The notes under the pieces were generated by a model. The model ran no database searches. It saw only the letters and a list, made by a program, of their open reading frames with translations, and was not told the origin of the DNA. From assembly GCA_013399305.1 (NCBI GenBank), contig VXAI01000015.1:5290845-5354844 (forward strand): a DNA stretch of 64,000 nucleotides, given 5' to 3'. This DNA comes from Rostratula benghalensis. Lineage: Eukaryota > Chordata > Aves > Charadriiformes > Rostratulidae. Position 1 is the first letter of the stretch. Each line of letters opens with the position of its first letter. This document shows, piece after piece, positions 54,213 to 64,000 of the stretch. The position numbers and the translations under genes are program-made.

Positions 54213-54950
54213 ATATTTTGATATCTTCACCATAAACCCACCCTGCCCTCCTGCTCCCACTGTTCACTTGCTAATTACAGACAGTGCATCCTGAAATGCC
54301 CATGCAAGATCAGTCTGTGGGTAAATACAGTGTCTGTGGGCTGGCAGTACGTGTGAAATGAGAGTGCCCTTCCCAGCAGATAATCATCCCGCACATCCTC
54401 ACCTCCTATGGAAGTCAGACTTGCAGCAGCAACTCAGGGGATCAGGTTATAAATCTTCATAAGCTAAGCAACTCTTTATTTTCTAAAGTATTTGTCCAAG
54501 AACTTTACTTCTTTGTTCTTTAATATTTTAAAAGACTTGTCAAGGATTTACATTCAAACTACTCCCCCATCAAATTCTCTTTAAAATAGCAATACTAGGC
54601 CAGCGGTGTTTGTTTCCGCTATTCTGTATTAGTGACACTGTAAGTAAAGCTATCTTTTTAAGTATGTAAAGTACACATCAAAATACACAAAGATTCTGCA
54701 AAGATCCAAGCCCTCTCCAAAAGGTCACAAGTGTAGAAGCCCAAATATTATGCTGCTGTATCATAAAGTAAAACAAGCAGCCTGCAAAGCCCTGCGGAGA
54801 GATGTAGGTAGATGGTAGTCAGATGGCAATGTGGAACAGAGGGCATCTGCAATGCATCAAACAAAAGGAAACCTCAAGAAAAAGGGTTTGAGAAATGGTA
54901 CTAGGGGGCAGAAAACTCCACGTAGCCTTGGTAGTGCCAGTGGCACAAGA

Positions 54951-55011
54951 AAAAAAAAAAAAAAAAAGGTGGGAACTCAGTGGGACACAAAAAAGAAAAA
55001 AAAAAAAAAAA
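54951..55011. repeat. two poly-A tracts 28 bases apart
   Basis: A17 (54951-54967) and A16 (54996-55011, preceded by A6G). Each is preceded by a similar CAC-A(n) lead (GGCACAAG and GGGACAC), which suggests a local duplication. Confidence 0.8.
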
Positions 55012-55760
55012 GCATGAAAAGCATGTTTGCCCTTGGGGATAAAGATACTGCTCTAATACTTTGAAATGGAAGCAGCAACTTCCAAAGTCAACTGGAATTT
55101 TACTTAAGGTTTGACCTCCTCATTTCATCCACGCTAAAAACTGCTCCAGTGACTGCCCTTTCATTGCAAGTCCAATTCATAATTGGCCCAAATTTGTTTT
55201 CAAAACAAGACATGGATCTGCTGTGCTCTGCTTGGCCTCTTTTCCCCCGAAATATCCCCCACAGCAGGGCCAAAGCTCTCTCAGCTGCCACTCACTCCAT
55301 GGAAATGCCCTTCCTGCATCTTGTGACCTCAGCCCTCTCTCACCTTTACACACTGTATCAGGAAATTTGCCTTTCCCTCCCCTTTGGTCTACCTCAATTT
55401 CTCTCTGCAGCTGTTATTTTTATATAACCTTTGGTAGCTGTCTTATTTAACCCTGCCAAGCTTTTGTGGATGTAGTTTCTATCAAAGCAGTTATTACTGT
55501 CGTAGATCAGAATATCTCCATCCAACATGCGCTCAAGTCAATGCCAAAGCAGCTTGTAGGACAGAGCAGACAGACAAGGTACAGTGATGACCAACACAGA
55601 GCAGGAACAAAGCCGCTCAGCAGACATGGTGGTTGGCGTGAAAAAAGCCCAACAACTCAGAAAACAGAAAGCCATTTGAAATCATGGAGGGGGCTCAGTG
55701 CTAACGATTTAGGATGATACAATTACTATTCTTCTACCCCAAAAGGTGAAGCTATCAACC

Positions 55761-55775
55761 TTTTTTTTTTTTTTT
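55761..55775. repeat. poly-T tract (15)
   Basis: Uninterrupted T-run, no attached element recognised. Confidence 0.88.
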
Positions 55776-55779
55776 CCAG

Positions 55780-58700
55780 CCCACCAAATCTTTCAAAATA
55801 TGCTAAGCATCAAGCTCACTAGCATATTGGATTTTGAATAATGAAAAGAGTAAACAGGATTTTAATTTGGATTCTGACAGTAAAGTGCTTTCCATGTGAT
55901 AAATTAACTATTAGGCAAGACAAATTAACACAACCTACCCTTGAGTATGATGGCTTATGATTTTGAGGAAGCTTTTACAGAAGCATAATGAAAATAAGGC
56001 AGGATGAGAAATAGAAGATGAGGAGGAGGGGAGTATTTTATCAAAAATCCTCCCTCCTCTGTTTCGTCAAACTGTATGCATAACCTCTCTAAAAAAGTGC
56101 AGCAGATTTTCTCAAGAGCTGCCCATTTTTCCTAAGAGTATCTAAACATTTTAGGAGAGACTCTCAGCTGGTCTAAATCATAAGAGGTTTATGAATTTTA
56201 TAGCAATTGTTTAATACTGAAAATTTGAATTTCACATCAGCAAAGCAAGGTCAGAAAAAAAAGGAGTCACGGCTTATGAATTTTTTGGAATGGGGAGGTG
56301 TCTCAGAAACATTTTCTAGATATAAGACTATGCTCATAAAATCATCAAAGAGTATGAGAATGCCTTCAAAGTAGTCTAACGTTATATTTCCATATCCAAT
56401 GGAAAATTCCCAATTTGTTGACAATGTTTTTAAAGGAAAGAAGACATTTTAAGATTTCATCTTCGTATTTCTGCAGAAACTCTGGTTTTCAGTCTGCTCC
56501 CTCTCTCACTCAGGTAAGCAAATACAGCTTTAAAAACCAGCAGAAAGACATCCTAATCTTCTTGAAATTAAAGCTATTGATTTTAGTTCTTACCTATCCC
56601 TGTCACAAACCAGACCTGTTTACATAAGCTCCCAAAACTGCTATGGTTCTGAAGTCTTTAAGTAACACAGGATGGAAACACCATCCCCATAGTGAACACT
56701 GTTTTCCTTGAAATGCGTCAACAGTGGACTTTTGACCATCTGGGAGAAAAAGAGTTTCCAGGCACTGGGGCAAGAGACATTGCCTCTAGTTCTATCAACT
56801 CAAGGTAGTTTATTAACCATTTAACTGTCTGGGCAACTACAAAAGGGGAAAAGGATGTTTACTTTTGCTTTGTAATTCATCCAAGGGGAAAAAAACACTA
56901 TTACTATTTCTATGGAGACACTGTGCATTTTTATTCTTAAATATTGTGAGATATTGTATTTCAATATATTTCTGTAATTTTCCAGTACATACTTAAAACT
57001 GTGGGTGAAAGAGTTCTGTAGCAGTTGGCATTTTCTTAATAAAACTAAAAGCCAAAATTTGAGTCCACGTGAAAGCATTGTTGTGCCTTTGACATAAAAA
57101 TTACTTTAATCATAGCGTAAGCAAATGTGGCTCTAGATTGTGCTGAAAGCTCTTAAATTCCAGCAAACTCTTCATACCAGGAGAACAGGTCAGATGTTTG
57201 GGTTGCCAACTCTGGCATCCCACCAGCACTCCCCCAGCAATTCCCACTGTACCAGCAGATCAGGTCCTCTGTCCTTTGCCTGTCTGGAGGGCAGGAAACA
57301 TTGCCCATAATTCACCAACAAATACACCATTCCAAACTATTGCTTGACACTTTATACTTTCAAAGTATCCAATAAACATGAACTAACCATTATTACTATT
57401 GATCAAAAGGAGACAGCAGGTCTTTTTACAAGTCTAACTGATCCCTGTGCTACTAAACTCATAACATCCTTTTCTCATTAGGATGCACCACCAGCTCACG
57501 CCGCAGCCTCCCCTGAAAGAGGAGAGATATTTTCCTTTCTTCCACTGTCTCTGTTCAGTTAACTGAGTTATGATGTGTTGATCATTATTCAAAGAGCTCA
57601 AGAGTGCCTGCTGTCATGTGCCCTTAGACATCTCCAAGAATTGAAGTATGTGCCCTCTTCTCTCCAACACAACAATCTGTGTTGTACCTTCTCTGTAGAG
57701 GGAAGAGGTAAAATGCTGGAGTGGTTTTCTGTAACACATGTCTACAGAATAAAAATCAAAGCCTGCTCAGTCTCTTCAACCTTTTTCTGAAAGATCTAAA
57801 ATGCTCCGACTATGTCCTTTACCTTGAAACCAATGCAACACTATAATAGATAAAACTCTTCCTTAAAGTACAGGAGAAAATGCATTACCAAGTCTGAAGG
57901 TGTCCAAAGTATTTGAACTTGGAATTCTTGCAATCATGCAGAAACACAGCTTTGAAAACTATAATGAAAAAATCAAAGGAAGTCAGAGGTTTCCTCCTGC
58001 AAAGACAAAGATACTTACAGGTTTCCTTTTATTGAAAGGCTCCTTTCAGAAATCAGCACTGCAAAAATGTTTGCAGCCTGAATAGAGTTCAGGCCTCCTG
58101 GGAGACAAAGAATTTTTACAAAGGGGTATTTTTCTACCTCTACAAGTGAAAAAAAGCCCTGAAGGTCATGGTTTCTGGGAGCACCTAAACAACAACAAAG
58201 TACAAACTTTCCATCCCTCTTCCTGCAAAACTAGATAATGAGTTCCATAGCATTGTCTTGGTCAGCACCACACTGGGGTTTACAGCATTCAAAATAGTCC
58301 ATCAATGTGGCACAGTTTGCTCACCACTTTGGAGAGTCACACATTCCCTGTAAGGAAGAAGTCCATTAAATAAAATTCAAAGTAATATAATTCATTGTCT
58401 TTTACCAGACATCAATGTGTGTGACTTAGATCACAAAAAACTTTCCTGGGTTGGTGCTGAGTGTCACAGTCAACCCCCAAGTCTGTTGTATTCGTCAGTT
58501 TGTGGTACAAACTCTCAGCTCAGGACAGGTTGTCACTGCAAATTCCCCGATCAGTAAATGCCCAGAAGAGGCCAGCGGCAGCCAGTTTGTGGCTACTCTT
58601 GAGATAGTGTGTGCAATCTAGCCCAAAAAAGTATATCAGGGAGGCAGTTTGCATGCACTCAATGGGGTCTGGCCCTGACCTTCACGTCAGTAATACACCT

Positions 58701-60480
58701 CTTTCAGTGGTTTAAAAAGTACAAGGGAGAAGAGCAGCGGTGAGGTTGATGGGACAACAATACTTTGGCACGTCTCCTCATCTTAGGGGATGAGGCTAAA
58801 AGCAGGAGGTCACTCAGTAATGGTCATTTTTACCTAAAGGATTGCTTAAAACTGCACTAGCAAGAAAGTAAAATAAAATAACATTAAAAAGAGCAGACTT
58901 TTTGAAACGTATACACCTCTAACTTTTACTGAAACCAACCCAACATCCAACAATTGCTTAACAGCATGAAGTGGTCTTTAAGGGGTCTATCATACATTTT
59001 CCCATGCTTGCTCTTCATAAAAAGGCAGCACAGAAAGGGTTGTTATTAGGAACTCCACTTAGGCTGTGGCAAGGAGACAGTGACCTGAGGACAATGGATG
59101 GAGTTAGAGGGAAGAGGAACAAAAGCACAGCAATGAAAATCCTGCCAGAATTAAAAAGGCCCCAAGAACTTTGCCTGAACTAGTAGTTGTTGTTTTTATT
59201 GGATTATTTTATGGGGTTTTATGTTGTTTAATCGAAGAAAGAAAATGGGTGCCATAAAATATGCAGAGCTAACTGGGGCTGCAGAGTATATTGCTGAATA
59301 TTGCTAGTAATGCCATTTCCCCTTCACTGTCAAAAAATGAAAATATCATTCTTTATATCCCTGTCACATGGAACAGCAGTCCTCTCGTGCTTGCCAATCA
59401 ATCATCCCAGAGTGCACCTTTACCTTGAGCAGTATGTGTTAGGACGGTGAATAAGGAAAGCTCAGGAAATAATCTCCCTTTCCACAAGATAGAATTCAAT
59501 TTCCAGTATAGCTCAGACCAGTACTTTTCTTGAAAAGGTGGCACCATATATTACAGCAAAAAAGCATTTTTCTGCTGGTAGTGAAAACTTTAGTGAGCAT
59601 TATGATTACGTGGTTGTACTCCAGGCATCAATGACCACCAAGCAGGCTAATAATATGTGAATTCTGATGAGAATCAGCCATCCACCTAGGATAAAACATC
59701 AAAGTTTTTCCCCCCTTGTTTTCCTTCCAATCTCCATTCTGCTTTCTTTGCCATAAGGCTTTTTTTTTTTTCCCTAGGTGCAGACAACAATATTCCAAGA
59801 TTCTCCTAGAGAATAAGCACTTCACAGTGAAATTACCCCAGTCCGGTGTTCAGGTAGCCCCAGTTAGCCCTTTGGCTTTTACCTTTGACAGCTCCAGTTT
59901 GCTTTCTTAGGGTGGTGCTTCTCAGAGGCTTTTTGAAGCCTACTCTGCAGGTAGATTGAGCTTTCACCACCAACACTTTGACTCTTTTGGATTTGCAGAT
60001 TTGGCAAGGATTTTGCAAGTCCCAAGCTTTGTTTTTCCTCCGAGCACAGCTGAGAAAGGCTGTGCAGTAGAAGCTGGTTGAGTCCAAAATCTATTGTAAT
60101 AAAGTCAATTTATTATTCCCACAAATGGACAGCGCTGGTTTGCTGGATTTGCCTGCAGTATTTCTAACCATGAAGAGAAGGAGACAGGTTTTCCCCTCCA
60201 GATGCCCTAAAGCCCCAAGTCCCAGCTTTTGCTCTGCAGATCTGGCCAAAATACCATTCTGCTGGTGCCTGGCAGCCCCAGAGCCTGAGATGGGCAAAGA
60301 GGTCAGGATTCAGCCCTCCAAAGTCTGTTGCTCACAGTGCTGCCACAGCTCAGAAAGCTTATCTAGCCTTGCAAAGCTGTCAGGAAAATTTACCAGCCAC
60401 CACACAAAAATTGCTTGCCGTTTACCACAGTGATTGATGGTAATGCAAGAAACTAATGGCATTTTACTTGCCTGTCGAAA
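55780..60480. other. unique non-coding DNA, nothing recognised
   Basis: Moderately AT-rich, with a T12 run at about 59760-59771. ORFs of up to 85 codons are scattered on both strands. None shows a domain, and none has a convincing pair of splice sites. Confidence 0.4.
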
Positions 60481-60492
60481 GAAATTACTCAC

Positions 60493-60593
60493 CCTGGGCC
60501 AGCAGGATTGGGGAAGGATTCTTTAATCCTTGCAGCAATTTTTAAATTAAACTCTAGTGTTTGCAGGGCTGTAGACCAGTCACAGACAGCTGC
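60493..60593 (-). CDS. candidate internal coding exon, unidentified gene
   Basis: Read on the minus strand, this 101-base segment is open for 33 codons plus two bases. It encodes a mixed, protein-like sequence that includes AAVCDWSTALQTLEFNLK and ends in FPNPAGPG. The 3' boundary is a very strong donor (CAGG|GTGAGT); continuing the frame past it gives an immediate TGA. Upstream lies about 75 pyrimidine-rich bases without any AG, as expected before an acceptor; the first AGs come at 60590-60598, so the exact start could be 60593 or 60589. The segment starts in phase 0 and ends in phase 2. The helical, tryptophan-containing pattern is faintly TPR-like, but no family is recognised. A pseudo-exon in an intron is the main alternative. 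Confidence 0.3.
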
Positions 60594-60714
60594 CTGCTTC
60601 AGGATGGATTCAAACATGATAGAGCACACGGGCAGACACGGTCCGGCACAGCAATAAAACAGAGTGAAAGGCAGCTGCACACTGCGCTTTTGATTTTTTT
60701 AAAAAAGTTTACAG

Positions 60715-60738
60715 ATTTCCAGATCCATTTCCAGATCA
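60715..60738. repeat. 12-base tandem duplication
   Basis: ATTTCCAGATCC is followed directly by ATTTCCAGATCA, differing at the last base only. Confidence 0.85.
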
Positions 60739-62559
60739 TTAATCTCTAACAAAGACCTAGGTCCTAGAACTATGGATATAACAAAATGTTGGAGAAATAA
60801 CAGGACAAAAAGGCTGTAATCAAAATTGGAAGACAACTGATCTAAGTGGTACAGGGAGGTGCTCTCAGTTAATCTATCCATGCAGAAGAGTATAGCAGTC
60901 TAGGGGTAAACTCACTTCCTAAATCAGTAGAGTTGAGAGTACCATTCCCTCTGTGGCTTTCCTTTTCCTTCCTAAAACCAGTATTAAACCTTCCTTTATC
61001 CTTTAGCATTTTCCCTTTATGATTGCAGTTGGTCTGCCTGCCCTCAGCATGGGGCTCACCTGGTTCTACCTGCGCCACCGTTGTTCCCCCTGGATGGATG
61101 GCAGATCCCCCATCACAGTTCAGTCACATCATCCTTGTTAAATGAGCTACTTCAATAGTTTAGGGGCAGAGAACATTCATTCATTACTGGCAGCTCAGAA
61201 GTCCTTCACCAGGAGCTGATTCTTACAAGTGGTAGCACAGGGACTCCAACACCTAGCACTGCCCCTGGGGAATTTCAGTAAGACAACAGCAGGGGACATT
61301 TTACAGTGGTTTTGAGGATAGGAATGAGCCACTCTCACAGTTTTGAAAAGCCTCTGTTTGCTTGACCAGCTTCTTGATTCAGGCTCCTATACATCTTCAA
61401 AGAACTACTGTAAAACTGTGTCTGCAAAAGGTCACAAACAAAAAAGGAGGAGCAGGAACAAGTCAAGTTTCATGAAGGCTACACATACCTAGGTGATAGC
61501 TACTAGAAAGTCGCTTAAGCTTGCAGCATTTCAAAGCATACACTGCAATAACAAACACTCTAAAAACAGGCTTTCCCACTGCGGGAGTTGGGGGGCACTG
61601 AATCAACTATTTATAAAAATGGCTACAATCCCTTATAATATATTCAGTGGTTTTCAGTGAAAAACACTCACAGTGAGATACCATATCCCACTGAGCATTA
61701 AGCACTTCCCATTCCTGTTCTGCTTTTTCAATTCTAACTAGTCCCTAACCCTGTTAGTCATGAATTTGCGATTAATGAGCCTTGTTTAGAGGATGTGAAT
61801 ACTGAAATTGTTCTGATATACAGGCTCTAACCACAGAAAGACGATCTAATTCAGTGAGGGAATCTGCTGTGCTTAGGGGGTATTCCAAACCTTCAATGAA
61901 GGAAATCAGCTGTTAAGCCATTTTAACAAGGGGCAGCATGCTGTGCTCTCAGCTCCACGGTGCCACGAGATGGTCTCACAGCTTGGCATCTGGGGACAAA
62001 ATCATCTTCATGTATTAAAGATGCTTAACACCTGCTTGTAAATCTGGGGCTGGTCAAAAATGCCTGTGACTTGTGAGTCCGTGAGGAAGGTGAAAATGTG
62101 GTTTCCCACCAGAATTATGAGAAACATGCACATACACACTTCCACGCACACTCGTTTGATCTAACACGGCAAAGGACCAAAAACCCAGGGATAAACTAAT
62201 TATGACTTGTTATGCTTGAGCAGGAAAACAGCAGCCGCTCCTCTCCTGCTTCAAGTAGAGAAGTAAAACAAGTGCCTTGGCAGCTCTTCTTCCCTATGAC
62301 TGGAAGAACTGTCCCTCGGGAGTCTTCCTCTCCCAGAGTGTGCAAGGGAGCAGATTTCCTCCTCACCTGGGGACATGGGTATGGGCAGGAGAGCTCTCCA
62401 CTCCAAGCTTGAGAGCAGGTCTAGAGAACACCCTGTATGCAGCCTCATCAGCTCAACCTTCTTGTTGATTCTAACAGAAAATACATTTCACGGGTCATGA
62501 AAAATCCAACAAAACAGTGAAAAAGAAAAAGAGAGTATTTTTAGTGAAATAAAGTCACC

Positions 62560-63610
62560 CATCACGAGCCCATCAATACCCAGAAACAATTGGCGGGAGG
62601 AGAGAGGGAGGAGAAGGCAAGGCGCTCAATTATACTTGAAGTGGTTTAGAAAATGCACCAAGATGGAATAAGCATTCCTTGTTCTGCTACAGCTGTCACT
62701 TTCAGACATATTTCAGGAGGCTAATCCTGGAGACCAGGAGATTAATTCCTGGAGACAAGCCCTTTTTCCCCTCCCGCTCCTCCCCAGCTCTTCAGAGAAA
62801 ATGACCTGGTCTGATCTTAACACATCTTGAAGAAGACAGAAAGATTAATTATGTTCCTCCCTATTTCATCTTCATGACACATCTGAGCAGCTTCTACAGC
62901 TGTGAAACCTTTATTTCCAGGGTCCTTTTGATTGTACTGCCGAGATATTCAAAGACTCATTAAACCTAAGGGGAAGTCCCATTCACCCAGACTTAATATG
63001 GGAAGGAGGTGGGGGAGGGTGGCTTAAAGTTATCTTGTGCTTAAGTTAAAGAGACAGTTAGAGAAGATTTATTCATAAATCAAACTCTTCACCCTCAAAG
63101 AATCACCTAGCCCTGCGGCGCTCTGCACACAGGAGATGCTGCTGGGACAAAAGGGCTGAGAAGCACAGCCTGCTCCCAAGACTGGGTGACTCTGTTCCTG
63201 CAGAAGGACCAAGTGACGAAGTAGAGAAAGCAAGAAGTCTGCCTCATATTTTTGTAGACACAATTTTGCACCTACAAATCATAACTGTTTTCTAATTGCA
63301 ACAATAACGTCAAGTTAAGGGTCAGCTTTCAGACTAGTCTCCCATAAAGGTGGTGTTTGTCAGTGTATGTATGTCGATAATTGTAATTAATTCCTCCAGC
63401 AATTACTGTCACTAGATCTGACCGTAGCCTAAAGTCAAGTACTGAGGTATTAAAGTGACAACATCTTCTGTGGAAGTAATTACTGATACAAAACCTTATT
63501 CTCGATTACTAATGTCAATAGCTTGTAGATATTAAAAGTGAAGTCAGTGTATTACTGGGGCTGAGATTGCTTTCTAATCTGGTAGTCAGGCTATAAGTTA
63601 TTTGATTTGC
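62560..63610. promoter_or_regulatory. possible conserved regulatory block (unproven)
   Basis: Non-repetitive sequence with E-box-like CAATTG, SOX-like ACAAT (62586), repeated TAATTA/ATTAAT cores near 62845 and 63380-63395, and an imperfect duplication of AATCCTGGAGAC / AATTCCTGGAGAC (62722-62757). Such texture is common in vertebrate enhancers. This is inference only; a single sequence cannot show conservation. Confidence 0.2.
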
Positions 63611-63643
63611 TGATGAAGGGCTCAAATTACAAAGGCACCATTC

Positions 63644-63657
63644 AAAAAAAAAAAAAA
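63644..63657. repeat. poly-A tract (14)
   Basis: Uninterrupted A-run at the end of a possibly conserved AT-rich block. Confidence 0.85.
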
Positions 63658-64000
63658 TCACTAAATATATAGACGACTTCCTTTCAAGTGGCAGTGAGGA
63701 AGTGCTCCGTTCTTTCCTGGTGGTGTTGCCTTCCTGACTTGAATCTTCACTGTCAACCCATCACCCTCAATTAACTTCAGGTGTCACTATTTTCAGGTGT
63801 AACACTCTGCCTGCCAGTACAGCAGTAGGCTTCAAAAAGTGGGCCTCCAAGCTATAGTATAAAGCTCATCTATGAGAAATACCAATATTATCCTTTTTTC
63901 TTACTTCTTAGAATTGTGAAACCTCAGCAGTACTATTACAATCAAGGTTGTACATACTCCTGGGAACATTTTATCTTATATTCACATGGGGAAACCCTTT

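Noticed and set aside
63130..63220. Minus-strand segment after an excellent acceptor (CTTGGTCCTTCTGCAG), open for 30 codons
   Set aside because: The only available donor (CTAG|GTGATT) is weak and the peptide is rich in Ser, Cys and Pro with no resemblance to known domains. Its phase would fit the 60.5 kb candidate only if the alternative start at 60589 were used.
1..64000. tRNA, rRNA, CRISPR, bacterial operon or phage features
   Set aside because: No cloverleaf-like, rRNA-like, spaced-repeat or operon pattern was seen; ORFs are short and overlapping as expected for vertebrate non-coding DNA.
1..64000. Endogenous retrovirus or LTR element
   Set aside because: No paired LTRs, primer-binding site, polypurine tract plus LTR, or gag/pol-like frame could be recognised by eye.

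Overview
The window looks like a 64 kb piece of a bird chromosome that is almost entirely non-coding (intergenic or deep intronic). The base for 'bird' is the repeat content: three clearly recognisable CR1 LINE fragments of the avian type, including the conserved CR1 3' tail built on ATTCTGTG-like octamers, and several very old MIR/CORE-SINE-like fragments. There are no Alu, B1 or L1 sequences and no recent mammalian repeats. The DNA is AT-rich with many A/T homopolymers. It shows no bacterial gene density, no operons and no ribosome-binding-site/ORF pattern. The longest uninterrupted ATG reading frame is only 180 codons.

Layout. 1-27 kb is AT-rich unique DNA with poly-A/T tracts and two weak MIR-like remnants. 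27.5-28.7 kb holds an internal CR1 fragment and the best MIR-like fragment. 29.5-29.9 kb is a GC-rich patch open in several frames. 30-41 kb is mostly unique, with an old L2/MIR-type tail near 32 kb and a purine tract near 34.5 kb. A CR1 3' fragment on the minus strand lies at 41.2 kb. A CpG-richer patch with the longest ORF lies at 45.9-46.4 kb. Another CR1 3' end, on the plus strand, lies at 50.4 kb beside a T14/A15 inverted homopolymer. A cluster of MIR-like fragments lies at 51.9-54.2 kb. The last 3-4 kb contains stretches that read like conserved regulatory DNA.

Genes. No protein was recognised. A few exon-sized open segments are flanked by good splice signals. The best two are on the minus strand (60493-60593 and 48701-48841); their codon phases fit each other, which would suit an unidentified minus-strand gene with very large introns. 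Two weaker segments (26042-26102 and 8634-8747) continue the phase chain and would end it in a stop codon. These were found by eye, after the fact, in a large sequence. A comparable open segment on the plus strand (5958-6103) shows how easily such pseudo-exons arise, so all are low confidence.

No unusual or previously undescribed system can be demonstrated. The observations most worth checking are the candidate exon chain, the CpG-rich open patch at 46 kb, and the AT-rich blocks that resemble conserved non-coding elements.
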